This document shows, piece after piece, positions 53,702-62,827 of a stretch of 64,000 nucleotides of DNA. Location: the NCBI RefSeq assembly GCF_008107635.1, contig NZ_SDGZ01000014.1, forward strand, positions 1 to 64,000, given 5' to 3'. Under the pieces are notes generated by a model. The model saw only the letters and a list, made by a program, of their open reading frames with translations. It had not been told where the DNA came from and did no database searches. Position numbers and translations under genes: made by a program. Position 1 is the stretch's first letter, and the number at the start of each line of letters is the position of its first letter. This DNA comes from Weissella muntiaci (GTDB taxonomy: Bacteria > Bacillota > Bacilli > Lactobacillales > Lactobacillaceae).

Positions 53702-53727
53702 CAATGATATTTTGAAAATTGAATGAG

Positions 53728-56430
53728 TTAGAACAAATCATTCAAAAGTTGCTTGATTTCCTCCAAGCGAGGTTGGCGTGGATTACCAGGCGTGCATTGG
53801 TCGTCATAGACAAGATCAGTCAACTTGTCGACTGAATTTGCCAAGGCTTCCTTAGTTACACCATTACCTGATAGCGTAGCATCAACATCCAAGGCCTCTG
53901 CTAAGCTCTTGATCTTCTTCAACAAGGCATCAACCAAGGCCGCATCATTCTTTCCTTGCAATCCAAGGTGACGTGCGATGTCAGCATAGTCTTTTTGTGC
54001 AGTATATGTCTCGTAACGAGGGAATGGCGTCCGCTTAACATTACCAGTAACTGCGTTGAACTTGATGACGTGTGGCATTGCAATCGTAATTGCAAGACCG
54101 TGTGGCAAGCCAAATTCTCCACCGATTTTGTGTGCCAAAGAATGATTAATTCCCAAAAAGGCATTTGCAAATGACATACCAGCCAAAGTTGAAGCATAGT
54201 GCATCTTTGAACGTGCTTCTTGACCTTCCTTGGTTGGGTTAGCAGGATCATATTTGTATGAAGCTTCCAAGTTATCAAAAATCAACTTGATGGCTTGCAA
54301 AGCCCATGGACGAGTAAATTCTGAGGCCATAACAGATACATAAGATTCCAAGGCGTGTGACAAGGCATCCAAACCAGAGAAAGCAACTGTCCGCTTTGGC
54401 ACCGTCATTACAAATTCAGGGTCAATGATTGCAACTTGTGGTGTCAATTCATAGTCTGCCAATGGATACTTCACATGAGTTTCATCGTCTGTAATAACCG
54501 CAAATGGAGTTACTTCTGAACCGGTACCTGATGTTGTTGGAATAGCAACCATTTGTGTCAAACGTGGTTGATCAAACTTAACGATTCGCTTACGAATATC
54601 CATAAACTTTTGCGCCAATTCTTGGAACAAATCCTTCAAGGCAACATCATCTTGCAAAATCCCTTCGTTTTCAGGTTGTGCTGAATACTCATATAAGAAG
54701 CGAGCAATCTTTCCAGCATCTAAGGCAGAACCTCCACCAATCAAAAGCACAGTATCAGGCTCAAATTCTGACATTTGACGAGCAATCTCAATTGCTTGAT
54801 TCAATGTTGGGTCTGGCTTAACTGAACCATAGATCGAAGTCTTGACACGTTCAGTCCGAAGTTGGAATTGATCCAAGATCTTATCAACAAATCCAAACTT
54901 CACCATTCCAGGATCAGCAACAATAAATGCTCGATCGATGTTTGGTAACTCTTGTAGATAAGTGATTGAGTTTGCTTCGTAGTAAATATCCTTTGGCAAA
55001 CGAACCCATTGTGGGCGGTTACGACGACGGGCGACTGTCTTAACATTCAACAAGTCGTAAGTAGACAAATTGTGTGACAATGAATTCTTCCCCCATGAAC
55101 CTGTTCCAAGCGTCAATGATGGACGCAACGCATCAGTATAGATATCACCAACACCACCAATTGAGTCTGGTTGGTTAACCAAAATACGTGATGCACCAAT
55201 CGCATCAGCATATTCCTTTACAAACGGATCATCTTGCGCACCAATTTGGATTGCGGCATTATGACCTGCACCTTGATAGTTCAACAAAGCTTGCACAATC
55301 TCAATTGCTTCCTTACGTGAGGTTGCTTTATAAACTGACAACAAAGGACTCAACTTTTCTGAAGACAAAGCCTCACCAATGTTCTTTTTGTCCAACTCGA
55401 ACAACAAAACATCCTTATCAGCAGGCATCTTAACACCAGCTTGTTCAGCAATCCATTGTCCAGACATTCCGGCAACTGGTCCAGCGACCCCGAAGCCTTC
55501 AGCATTTGGCTTGAACACAAAGTTTGCAATCTTAGTGAAGTCATTCTTAGGAGTTAAGTAAGCACCTTGTGCTTGCAACTTAGTCATTACTTCATCATAA
55601 ATTGATGCATCAATCACAACCGAATTTTCAGTTGCACAGATCATTCCATTGTCAAAGCGCTTTGAAAGAAGCAAATCTTCTACCGCACGGTCAATGTTAG
55701 CCGTCTTATCAATATAGATTGCACCATTTCCGGCACCAACACCCATTGAAGGGTTTCCAGAACGCAAAGCGGCGTTAACCATGGCTGGTCCACCAGTTGC
55801 GAGGATTGAAGCAATCTTTGGATTTTGAATCAATGATGACGTTCCATCAAGCGATGGTGTATCGATCCATTGAATAAAGTTCTTTGGTGCACCAGCTGCT
55901 ACAGCTGCATCATAGACAATCTTAGCAGCATGTGATGAAGATTTTTGTGCTTGTGGATGGAAGGCGAAGACAATTACGTTACGCGTCTTTGCTGTCAACA
56001 TTGACTTAAAAATTGCAGTTGAGGTTGGGTTAGTCGTTGGCACGATACCAGCCAAAATACCAAGTGGTGCGGCCAATTCAACTTTTCCAGTTACACGGTC
56101 TTCAGCAATTACGCCAACCGTCTTATCATTCTTGATTGAGTTATAAACAGACTCAGAAGCAAAACGATTCTTTGTATCTTTATCTTCGACAACTCCACGT
56201 CCAGTTTCATCATGGGCTTCATGGGCCAACAATAGTGAATTCTCTGAACCAGCTAAGGCCATCGCTGCAACAATTTTATCTACTTGGGCCTGTGTATATG
56301 TTGAAAATTCTTTTAACGCAACTTCAGCCTTATCAACTAGTGAAGAAGTCATTTCCTTAGCTGCCTCAAAACGGGCCGCCTTTTCTTCTTCAGTCAAAAC
56401 CTTTTTCTTAGGTGCAGTAGCTTCTGCCAT
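53728..56430 (-). CDS. adhE: Bifunctional acetaldehyde-CoA/alcohol dehydrogenase AdhE
   Basis: A 900-residue enzyme reducing acetyl-CoA to acetaldehyde and ethanol, regenerating two NAD+, key in heterofermentative sugar use. Residues about 10-450 are the CoA-acylating aldehyde dehydrogenase with the catalytic Cys in NGMICATENSVV; residues about 470-900 are the iron-dependent alcohol dehydrogenase with GGGSALDAGK (NAD) and metal-binding HALESYVS and GINHSLAHKIGGEFGLPHG. Start MAEATAPKKK follows AAGGAGA; an upstream in-frame start adds 18 residues without homology. Promoter and a candidate redox operator lie upstream. Monocistronic. Confidence 0.97.
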   Translation of the reverse strand: MAEATAPKKKVLTEEEKAARFEAAKEMTSSLVDKAEVALKEFSTYTQAQVDKIVAAMALAGSENSLLLAHEAHDETGRGVVEDKDTKNRFASESVYNSIKNDKTVGVIAEDRVTGKVELAAPLGILAGIVPTTNPTSTAIFKSMLTAKTRNVIVFAFHPQAQKSSSHAAKIVYDAAVAAGAPKNFIQWIDTPSLDGTSSLIQNPKIASILATGGPAMVNAALRSGNPSMGVGAGNGAIYIDKTANIDRAVEDLLLSKRFDNGMICATENSVVIDASIYDEVMTKLQAQGAYLTPKNDFTKIANFVFKPNAEGFGVAGPVAGMSGQWIAEQAGVKMPADKDVLLFELDKKNIGEALSSEKLSPLLSVYKATSRKEAIEIVQALLNYQGAGHNAAIQIGAQDDPFVKEYADAIGASRILVNQPDSIGGVGDIYTDALRPSLTLGTGSWGKNSLSHNLSTYDLLNVKTVARRRNRPQWVRLPKDIYYEANSITYLQELPNIDRAFIVADPGMVKFGFVDKILDQFQLRTERVKTSIYGSVKPDPTLNQAIEIARQMSEFEPDTVLLIGGGSALDAGKIARFLYEYSAQPENEGILQDDVALKDLFQELAQKFMDIRKRIVKFDQPRLTQMVAIPTTSGTGSEVTPFAVITDDETHVKYPLADYELTPQVAIIDPEFVMTVPKRTVAFSGLDALSHALESYVSVMASEFTRPWALQAIKLIFDNLEASYKYDPANPTKEGQEARSKMHYASTLAGMSFANAFLGINHSLAHKIGGEFGLPHGLAITIAMPHVIKFNAVTGNVKRTPFPRYETYTAQKDYADIARHLGLQGKNDAALVDALLKKIKSLAEALDVDATLSGNGVTKEALANSVDKLTDLVYDDQCTPGNPRQPRLEEIKQLLNDLF

Positions 56431-56488
56431 GAAATTTTCTCCTTCGATCTGTAAATCATTTTTTGTTTGCTCATTTATTAACATAACT

Positions 56489-56516
56489 AGTATAACATTT
56501 CACAATCATCTGTCAA
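56489..56516 (-). promoter_or_regulatory. Promoter of adhE
   Basis: Minus-strand -35 TTGACA (56511-56516), 16-nt spacer, extended -10 TGTTATACT (-10 at 56489-56494). The spacer contains TTGTGAA, a Rex half-site. Confidence 0.75.
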
Positions 56517-56582
56517 CACGTTCATTTAAGACATCCAAAACCATCCTGAATGCCAATATAATAACAATGTATCCGTTTTCAT

Positions 56583-56602
56583 AAGAGTGATTTAAATCAC
56601 AA
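56583..56602. promoter_or_regulatory. Candidate Rex-type (or CRP/FNR-type) operator
   Basis: Perfect 14-bp palindrome GTGATTTAAATCAC (56587-56600), reading TTGTGATTTAAATCACTC on the minus strand, close to the Rex consensus TTGTGAAnnnnTTCACAA. It lies about 70 bp upstream of the adhE -35 box. Confidence 0.5.
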
Positions 56603-56612
56603 AAAACAAAAA

Positions 56613-56638
56613 AAGATATTGCATTTCTGCAATATCTT
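56613..56638 (-). terminator. pepO terminator
   Basis: Perfect 11-bp stem AAGATATTGCA/TGCAATATCTT with a 4-nt loop and seven T on the minus strand. Confidence 0.92.
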
Positions 56639-56657
56639 AACTATTTTCGTGATTGAT

Positions 56658-58544
56658 TTACCAAATTTGAACACGCTCAGCTGCATCAAGCCACATTCCG
56701 TCACCTTCTTGAATGTTGAATGCATTAATAAAATCATCGAAATTTTTAACTTGAACATTTACTCGTAACTCAGCCGGACCGTGTACATCAGACTTTGCCA
56801 ATAGTTGCATAAATTCTGGGCGAGCCTTCATTCGCCAAATCGTTGCCCAACTTTCAAAGAATTCAACAGCCGAAAAATCATCTTCACGTTTAGCAGCCGC
56901 CAACGCTGCTGCTAAACCACCTAGGTCGGCCACGTTCTCAGAAACCGTCAATTTACCATTCACGCGAGCACCATAGGAGATTTGGCCATCAAACTGATCA
57001 ACAACCGCCTGCGTACGTTCCTTGAAAGCTGCATAATCCTCTGCCGTCCACCAGTTGTTTAACGAACCATTTTCATCAAAAGAAGCCCCATTGGTATCAA
57101 ATGCATGCGAAATCTCATGTGCAATTACGGCACCAATACCACCATAATTCGCTGATGACGATTGTTCTAAGCTATAAAATGGTGCTTGTAGGATCGCTGC
57201 TGGGAATACAATTTGATTCTGCTGTGGATCATAGTACGCATTCACCGTGTGCGCCGCCATATGCCACTCATTACGATCCACCGGTTGATGCCATTGAGAC
57301 CAACTATAAGCGATTTCTAACCGGCGAAGTTTATTCAAATTTTCAAAGAGGCCTAAACGCTCATCAATAATCTTATTCGCATAGCGATCTGGCACCTTCG
57401 TTGGATAGCCAATATGCGGTACAATTGCATCCAGCTTCACAAGGGCTTTGGAACGTGTGGTACCGGCCAACCAGTCGGCGTTCTCCAAGCGTTGCTTGTA
57501 CACATCGATCATTGTCGCAACCTTTTGCTCCACATCTTTCTTCGCCGCAGGTGAGAAGTATTGACCAGCATACCACAGACCAAGTGCCTGATTATATGGC
57601 CCCGCCGCCAAATAATAGGCCGCTTTTTCAGCACTAACCGCAGCTGGAGTGCCACTCAGGATGCGTCCAAAGGCCCCGCCAAGAACGCGTAATTCATTTG
57701 ACAAAACCCCTGTATAGCCAGTCATAACAGCAACAAGCAAATACGCCTTCAAGAGTGGCCAAGCCTCCTCCGAATAGAATTGATCCGCTGCCTGCCAGAA
57801 ACGTTCTTCAGGAACAACAATCATATCCGGCTCATTTGGTAATAGCTTTGTTACCAGTTCTTGCCATGGCAAGTTTGGTGCTAAGGTCGTAAATTCATTC
57901 CATTTATAAGGATGATACAATTTTGCATACTCAGCGCCCTCTTCATTGCTCAAGACTACTTTTGCAATCCGCGCATCAAAGGCCAATGCTTTATCCAAAA
58001 GATCGTCAATTTCTATTGTAGATAAATCATAGTAAGCCAGGATCTCTGCTTGAGTCTGTCGCCACTTGGCAAGCAAGTCACGTCCCTCATCCGTTCCATA
58101 GTAGGTCGTATCCGGCAGAATTGTGCCCAGAGCATCCGCCCACAAAACATTTACCCGTGCATCCTTGAAATCAGGTGCAATTCCAAGTGGTAACGCATTT
58201 GGTAATCCTGCCTGTTCAAGTTCAATTAAATCTTTCGCAAAATCTGCAAAACTTTGGTAATTTTGATAACGTTCGACCAAAGGCAATACCGGTGCTACAC
58301 CCAAACGATCACGTTCCGCATAATCACTTGTCAATTGATGTAACTTAATAAAATTAGCAATATATGGGTCGTCGTTCGTGATCGTCCCATCTCGCCAACC
58401 CGCGGTTGTCTTTAACATTAATGCTTCAATTTCATCCGCTAAGTCCGAAAATCCACCTGTTCGTGGCTTATCTTCTGGAATAACAGCGCTATCTGCCCAC
58501 TCTGCATTGATTGCTTGATAGAAATCATCATTTGTCCGGTTCAT
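56658..58544 (-). CDS. pepO: Oligoendopeptidase PepO (M13 neprilysin family)
   Basis: A 628-residue zinc endopeptidase digesting oligopeptides of about 5-30 residues. It has no signal peptide, so it is cytosolic as in lactococci. Zinc site AHEISHAFDTNGASFDENG, with the third ligand in SENVADLGGLAAALAA; N-terminal FYQAINAEW is typical for M13 peptidases. The NAYYDPQQNQIVFPAAILQAP segment is the substrate strand. Start MNRTNDDFY behind AAGGGGA; 19 upstream codons in frame are rejected. Monocistronic; a divergent plus-strand RNA promoter lies just upstream. Confidence 0.95.
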   Translation of the reverse strand: MNRTNDDFYQAINAEWADSAVIPEDKPRTGGFSDLADEIEALMLKTTAGWRDGTITNDDPYIANFIKLHQLTSDYAERDRLGVAPVLPLVERYQNYQSFADFAKDLIELEQAGLPNALPLGIAPDFKDARVNVLWADALGTILPDTTYYGTDEGRDLLAKWRQTQAEILAYYDLSTIEIDDLLDKALAFDARIAKVVLSNEEGAEYAKLYHPYKWNEFTTLAPNLPWQELVTKLLPNEPDMIVVPEERFWQAADQFYSEEAWPLLKAYLLVAVMTGYTGVLSNELRVLGGAFGRILSGTPAAVSAEKAAYYLAAGPYNQALGLWYAGQYFSPAAKKDVEQKVATMIDVYKQRLENADWLAGTTRSKALVKLDAIVPHIGYPTKVPDRYANKIIDERLGLFENLNKLRRLEIAYSWSQWHQPVDRNEWHMAAHTVNAYYDPQQNQIVFPAAILQAPFYSLEQSSSANYGGIGAVIAHEISHAFDTNGASFDENGSLNNWWTAEDYAAFKERTQAVVDQFDGQISYGARVNGKLTVSENVADLGGLAAALAAAKREDDFSAVEFFESWATIWRMKARPEFMQLLAKSDVHGPAELRVNVQVKNFDDFINAFNIQEGDGMWLDAAERVQIW

Positions 58545-58576
58545 CGGATTTTTTCCCCTTAACGTCTTTATTTTTA

Positions 58577-58585
58577 TGATATAAT
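58577..58585 (+). promoter_or_regulatory. Extended -10 promoter for plus-strand RNA
   Basis: TGATATAAT is a perfect TGnTATAAT extended -10 on the plus strand; no good -35 is needed for such promoters. Confidence 0.5.
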
Positions 58586-58590
58586 CCCTA

Positions 58591-58822
58591 TTGTAGTACA
58601 TGTTAAGGTAATAACCGACCTTTAACTGATTAAGATCGCATTTTACAACCTTAATCTTCTATGATAAGTGGCCTAACCAACCATTTATCGGGTTTAACCA
58701 ACCCATAACCTACTCCTAATGACTCTTACTTTCCCGAGTTTGAGTCACGAACTGGATCAAACTCAAAGTTTGAATCGGCTCTCAGCTATCTAAAACATTT
58801 CAGTTTTAGGTAGCTTTTTTAA
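58591..58822 (+). ncRNA. Candidate plus-strand small RNA (~230 nt)
   Basis: Between pepO and glmU, with no ORF. From an extended -10 at 58577-58585 the plus strand shows successive hairpins: GATTAAG/CTTAATC (58628-58656), GATAA/TTATC (58663-58689), GGGTT/AACCC (58690-58704), GACTC/GAGTC (58721-58746), TCAAACT/AGTTTGA (58757-58773), and a strong terminator. Both flanking genes are on the minus strand, and glmU has its own separate terminator, so this terminator has no protein-coding client. No known RNA family is recognised. Confidence 0.5.
58784..58820 (+). terminator. Terminator of the plus-strand RNA
   Basis: AGCTATCTAAAA/TTTTAGGTAGCT (one wobble) with 8-nt loop, followed by six T on the plus strand. 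Confidence 0.88.
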
Positions 58823-58830
58823 TTAAATAA

Positions 58831-58862
58831 AAAGGTCAGATAGCAAAACCTATCTGACCTTT
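58831..58862 (-). terminator. glmU terminator
   Basis: Perfect 13-bp stem AAAGGTCAGATAG/CTATCTGACCTTT with TTTTTATTT on the minus strand. Confidence 0.93.
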
Positions 58863-58876
58863 CTTATCAACAAAAT

Positions 58877-60268
58877 TTAATCTTCTTCTGCACCAAACTT
58901 TCCAAATAACGGTGTCCGATGCCAGAAATCCGCCTTAGTCACCTGTCGTGATCGAGCAATTCCCATCGCATGAATTGGTAAATCATCAGTAATCGTTGAT
59001 CCGGCTGCCGTAATTGTCTCATCAGCCAAGACCAACGGAGCAATCAATTTAGTGTTTGAACCAATAAAGGCGCGATCACCGACAACCGTCGTGTGCTTAT
59101 GCATGCCATCATAGTTAACGAAGATTGTACCAGCACCAATATTTACGTCCTGACCAATTTCCGCCTCACCAGCATAAGACAAATGTCCCATTTTTGAATG
59201 CTTGCCTAACTTTGCATTCTTCAACTCAACAAAGTTACCTACATGGGCATCCTGACCAAGTACCGTCTTCGGACGCAAGTGAGCATAAGGGCCGGCATCT
59301 GCACCCATTTGAATTTCCGCCTGCTCCAAGTGACTCGTGTCAATCTTTACTGAGTCTCCAATTACCGAGTTTTCAATCCGTGAACCCGATGTGATCGTCA
59401 CATGATTACCAATCGTAGACTGCCCCTTAATGTAGACATTAGGCTCAATCAATGTATCGTAACCAATCTTTACATCTACATCAATGTAAGTATTCATTGG
59501 ATCAATCATTGTCACACCATTACGCAAATGACCCTCATTAATTCTTTGCCGTAAAACAGCATTTGCTCGTGCCAAAGCGACGCGGTCATTAACACCCATT
59601 GACTCGTCAAAATCCGCCATTACAAAGGCACCAACCGTATGATTATCCTCACGCAAAATTTCAAGTGTATCTGGCAAATAATATTCGCCTTGCGCATTAT
59701 CGTTTTTTACTTTCTTCAACGCTGCGAAGAGTAATTGGTTATCAAAAGCGTATACGCCAGTATTAACCTCTTTAATCGCTTGCTCCAACTCATTTGCGTC
59801 TTTTTGCTCAACAATTTTAGTTACATTATTATTTTCATCTCGGACAATTCGACCATACCCAGTTGGATCTGGCGCTGTTGCTGTCAAAACCGTCACAGCA
59901 TTACCACTTTGCGCATGAAAATCAAACAAGCCATTAATCGTCTCAACCGTAAATAAAGGTGCATCCCCAGACATAATAATTGTTGTGCCTTCAACATCAC
60001 CCAAAAGTGGCTCCGTCATTTGGATGGCATGCGCCGTACCAAGTTGTTCCTTTTGTTCCGCAAATTCTGTTTGATCACCTAAACGATCACGAACTGCTTG
60101 CGCGCCGTGACCAATCACCGTCACGATTTTTTGTGCACCAGCTGCCTTTGATGTATCTAAGACAAGTTCAACCATTGCCTTACCAGCAACTTCATGTAAT
60201 ACCTTGGGTAAATCGGAGTGCATTCGCGTCCCTTTACCCGCCGCTAAAATAATGACATTTCTTTGCAT
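58877..60268 (-). CDS. glmU: Bifunctional UDP-GlcNAc pyrophosphorylase / GlcN-1-P acetyltransferase
   Basis: Makes UDP-GlcNAc, the precursor used by MurA. 463 residues. N-terminal nucleotidyltransferase: ILAAGKGTRMHSDLPKVLHEVAGK and MSGDAPLF. C-terminal left-handed beta-helix (about 255-450) of hexapeptide repeats (IEPNVYIKGQSTIG, GDSVKIDTSHLEQ, LSYAGEAEIGQDVNIGAG) with acetyl-CoA site. GGAG precedes the ATG. It follows purR by 24 bp, the purR...glmU order of Bacillus without the genes between. Confidence 0.97.
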   Translation of the reverse strand: MQRNVIILAAGKGTRMHSDLPKVLHEVAGKAMVELVLDTSKAAGAQKIVTVIGHGAQAVRDRLGDQTEFAEQKEQLGTAHAIQMTEPLLGDVEGTTIIMSGDAPLFTVETINGLFDFHAQSGNAVTVLTATAPDPTGYGRIVRDENNNVTKIVEQKDANELEQAIKEVNTGVYAFDNQLLFAALKKVKNDNAQGEYYLPDTLEILREDNHTVGAFVMADFDESMGVNDRVALARANAVLRQRINEGHLRNGVTMIDPMNTYIDVDVKIGYDTLIEPNVYIKGQSTIGNHVTITSGSRIENSVIGDSVKIDTSHLEQAEIQMGADAGPYAHLRPKTVLGQDAHVGNFVELKNAKLGKHSKMGHLSYAGEAEIGQDVNIGAGTIFVNYDGMHKHTTVVGDRAFIGSNTKLIAPLVLADETITAAGSTITDDLPIHAMGIARSRQVTKADFWHRTPLFGKFGAEED

Positions 60269-60292
60269 TATCGCAATAACTCCTTTAATTCC

Positions 60293-61129
60293 TTAGTCTA
60301 CTGTTTGAGTTTGATAAATCTCGTGACTGTAATTTCCCGGCTTAACTTTGATAACACCGTCATCCTTATTTGTATCAACATGAATCAATGATGTGTACTT
60401 ATCAATCACGCGATGTTCAACGCGTCCTTCAGCTACTACTGCCACTCCAACTGTCGTACCCTCAAACTCTTTAACCAAAGAAGCCATACCGCGGATCGTA
60501 CCACCGGCTTTCATGAAGTCATCCACAATTAATACGCGTGATCCCATTGGGAGGGAACGACGCGACAACTCCATCTTTTCTAAGCGCTGTGATTGTCCTG
60601 TTACATAATTAACTGACATCGTTGGACCTTCTGTTACCTTGGTATCATTACGGACAATCACAAAAGGTACGTTTAACTGTTCAGCTACGGCCTGCGCGAC
60701 TGGTACACCTTTGGTTGCAGCCGTCATTACTGCATCAATTGGTTCATGCAAATATTGCGTTGCAATCAACCGACCGATTCGTTGTAGAAACCAAGGCTGT
60801 CCAAGTAGGTCCGACAAATAAACATAACCACCTGGCAAAACGCGCGTTTCGTCATCAATCGCATTTACCAAAGAAGCTACAAATTCAGCTGCATGTTCCT
60901 CGGTCATGTATGGTGTAAAGCGCGTTCCCCCAGTTGCTCCTGGAATTGTCTCCAGTAGTCCAATTCCCCGCTCTTGAAAAGTGCGCTTTAGGATCGTTAA
61001 ATCTTCAGAGATCGATGATTTTGCACTCTCATAAAGTTCAGCGAATTGAGTCAGTGAAACCAAAGTCCGTGGACGCTCCAATAAATAGCGCGTCATATCA
61101 ACTAAGCGATCGCTTCGACGTGTTTTCAT
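60293..61129 (-). CDS. purR: Pur operon repressor PurR
   Basis: A 278-residue regulator of purine genes, de-repressed by PRPP. N-terminal winged helix (RRSDRLVDMTRYLLERPRTL...SSISEDLTILKRTF) and C-terminal phosphoribosyltransferase-like domain with the PRPP loop RVLIVDDFMKAGGTI. Start MKTRRSDR behind GAGG; 19 upstream in-frame codons lie in the promoter zone. PurBox-like CCGAAC sequences and CGAACG motifs lie upstream, consistent with autoregulation. Co-transcribed with glmU. Confidence 0.96.
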   Translation of the reverse strand: MKTRRSDRLVDMTRYLLERPRTLVSLTQFAELYESAKSSISEDLTILKRTFQERGIGLLETIPGATGGTRFTPYMTEEHAAEFVASLVNAIDDETRVLPGGYVYLSDLLGQPWFLQRIGRLIATQYLHEPIDAVMTAATKGVPVAQAVAEQLNVPFVIVRNDTKVTEGPTMSVNYVTGQSQRLEKMELSRRSLPMGSRVLIVDDFMKAGGTIRGMASLVKEFEGTTVGVAVVAEGRVEHRVIDKYTSLIHVDTNKDDGVIKVKPGNYSHEIYQTQTVD

Positions 61130-61141
61130 ACTTTTAATCCT

Positions 61142-61180
61142 CGAACGTTCGTAATTTTTTATAATATTGTGAACATTATA
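61142..61180 (-). promoter_or_regulatory. purR promoter with CGAACGTTCG palindrome
   Basis: Extended -10 TGCTATAAT on the minus strand (-10 at 61175-61180). Downstream, at 61142-61151, lies the palindrome CGAACGTTCG, which contains two overlapping copies of the PurBox core CGAA. Confidence 0.5.
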
Positions 61181-61216
61181 GCACAAACGTTCAATTAATT
61201 ACGCTTTTTTAAGCAT

Positions 61217-61264
61217 AACCCGAAATATAACCGACCTTTACCGCTTTGACAAAACCGAACGTTA
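61217..61264 (+). promoter_or_regulatory. Candidate PurBoxes upstream of purR
   Basis: AAAACCGAACGTT (61251-61263) matches the PurBox consensus AWWWCCGAACWWT at 12 of 13 positions. A weaker copy with CCGAAATAT lies at 61220-61228. Both point the same way, unlike the usual inverted pair. Confidence 0.5.
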
Positions 61265-61269
61265 TTACT

Positions 61270-62613
61270 TTAACGAAGTACATTATTTTTCTTCCTATAA
61301 TAAAAGAAGACTGGTAAACCAAGCAAAACCATAATCAAAGAAATTGAGACCCCATAAATATCACTAACAATCGTAGAATATAGTACGAAGATTGCTCCGA
61401 AAATTGCAACTAATGGCATCAACGGGTAAAGCGGTGATTTGAATAATGTATCTAACTTATCTGTTCCGTCAATCTTAGCCTTTCTGCGTAAAATGAATAC
61501 GCCGAAGAAAGCCGCTGTATAAAAAATCCAAATTGCAAAAATTGCCAAATCAGACAAACGATCCACACCGTCAGTATAGAAAATTGCCAATAAGATCGCC
61601 AAAATTCCTACTGAAGCAATCGCATTCGTCGGAACTTGTGTCTTTTTAGTCAGCTTACTCAGATACTTTGGAAAGAGACCATCCTGTGCCATTGCGTAAG
61701 CCATGCGCGGGAATGCCAACATTTTACCATTTAACGTTCCAAGCATTGAGATAATAATTCCCAAACTCAAAGCTCGACCACCAAAATCACCAAAGGCAGT
61801 TTGTGCCACAGCAAAGGTTGCGTTATTTTGCAACTTGACGATTTGTTCAACTGGTAAGGCATGAAAGACACCATAAGTTACACCAACATAGGCAAACACA
61901 ACGATTGAAACTCCAAAGATCAATGAGCGTGGTAGATCGCGACGAGGGTTCTTCATTTCACCGGCAATATTTGCCAGCAAGATCCAACCATCATAAGCGA
62001 ATAATGTTGCTAAAATTGCAACACCAAAACCACCGTTCTGCGCAGTTGCCACTTGATGCACCGTCTGCCCTAATGCATCAACCTTACCAAAGAACAAACC
62101 ATACCCAATCAAAACTGCAATTGGGATCAACTTAATCGAAGTTGTAAGCACCTGAAAGCCAGCGGCCACCCGATTCTCCAATAAATTGATCGTCACTACA
62201 AACAAAATATAAATCACCGCAATCCAACTAGCATCACGAGGCGCCAAACCCAAGAAATTAGCTGTCAGGAATGCTGCATAACCAGCGATTGCCGCAATCA
62301 CAGCTGGCGCATAAACAATCACTTGCATCCAACCTGTCAGAAAACCAGCAGTTGGACCATATAATGATTCGATATATGAATAAAGGCCTCCTGTCTTTGG
62401 CAAACGAGCTCCTACTTCAGCAATCGATAATGCTGCCGCCAAAGTAATCACTCCGCCTGTTAACCAAGCTAATAATGCCATCGTCGAGGAACCTGCATCC
62501 TGCAGGACACCCGCTTGTTTAAAGAAGATCCCTGAACCAATCACAGTCCCAATCACCAGGGCTAACCCTGACCAAATTCCCATCGAACGCTTTAACTCTA
62601 TCTGTTCTTGCAT
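61270..62613 (-). CDS. APC-family amino-acid permease (SteT-like Ser/Thr exchanger type)
   Basis: A 447-residue protein with about twelve membrane helices of the APC superfamily, LAT/SteT branch. The first helix carries the substrate-binding GTVIGSGIFF, followed by GGVITLAAALSIAEVGARLPKTGGLYSYI. In Bacillus SteT exchanges serine and threonine with aromatic amino acids; the substrate here is inferred only. The upstream transcript contains a 22-codon leader peptide and a strong terminator, which suggests attenuation control. Confidence 0.88.
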   Translation of the reverse strand: MQEQIELKRSMGIWSGLALVIGTVIGSGIFFKQAGVLQDAGSSTMALLAWLTGGVITLAAALSIAEVGARLPKTGGLYSYIESLYGPTAGFLTGWMQVIVYAPAVIAAIAGYAAFLTANFLGLAPRDASWIAVIYILFVVTINLLENRVAAGFQVLTTSIKLIPIAVLIGYGLFFGKVDALGQTVHQVATAQNGGFGVAILATLFAYDGWILLANIAGEMKNPRRDLPRSLIFGVSIVVFAYVGVTYGVFHALPVEQIVKLQNNATFAVAQTAFGDFGGRALSLGIIISMLGTLNGKMLAFPRMAYAMAQDGLFPKYLSKLTKKTQVPTNAIASVGILAILLAIFYTDGVDRLSDLAIFAIWIFYTAAFFGVFILRRKAKIDGTDKLDTLFKSPLYPLMPLVAIFGAIFVLYSTIVSDIYGVSISLIMVLLGLPVFFYYRKKNNVLR

Positions 62614-62646
62614 AACCCACTCCTACTTTCGTCTTTCTAAATAAAA

Positions 62647-62682
62647 AACCACCCTAAGCCGCGGTTAGCGATTAGGGTGGTT
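62647..62682 (-). terminator. Terminator between leader peptide and permease (putative attenuator)
   Basis: Perfect 11-bp stem AACCACCCTAA/TTAGGGTGGTT with six T on the minus strand, between the leader ORF (stop 62725) and the permease start (62613). Confidence 0.9.
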
Positions 62683-62724
62683 AAGAACCAACTCTGATAA
62701 GCGTTACACGAAAACGCCCAATCA

Positions 62725-62793
62725 CTAACTTGTGAATGAGTATGAACGATCATCATTATTATCATCAATTGAAGTTACATAAATATAAATCAT
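62725..62793 (-). CDS. 22-residue leader peptide upstream of permease
   Basis: A short ORF encoding MIYIYVTSIDDNNDDRSYSF plus TS. AAAAGGAG lies 7 nt upstream of the ATG, one of the best ribosome-binding sites in the window, and an extended -10 promoter precedes it by about 25 nt. It is followed by a strong terminator and then the amino-acid permease. The run Asp-Asp-Asn-Asn-Asp-Asp and the Ser/Thr-rich end could make ribosome position depend on amino-acid supply. A free small protein is the alternative. Confidence 0.6.
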   Translation of the reverse strand: MIYIYVTSIDDNNDDRSYSFTS

Positions 62794-62818
62794 AATCGTT
62801 CTCCTTTTCCCGTGTAAA

Positions 62819-62827
62819 ATTATAACA
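62819..62827 (-). promoter_or_regulatory. Extended -10 promoter of the leader-peptide/permease unit
   Basis: TGTTATAAT on the minus strand (TATAAT at 62819-62824). Confidence 0.6.
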
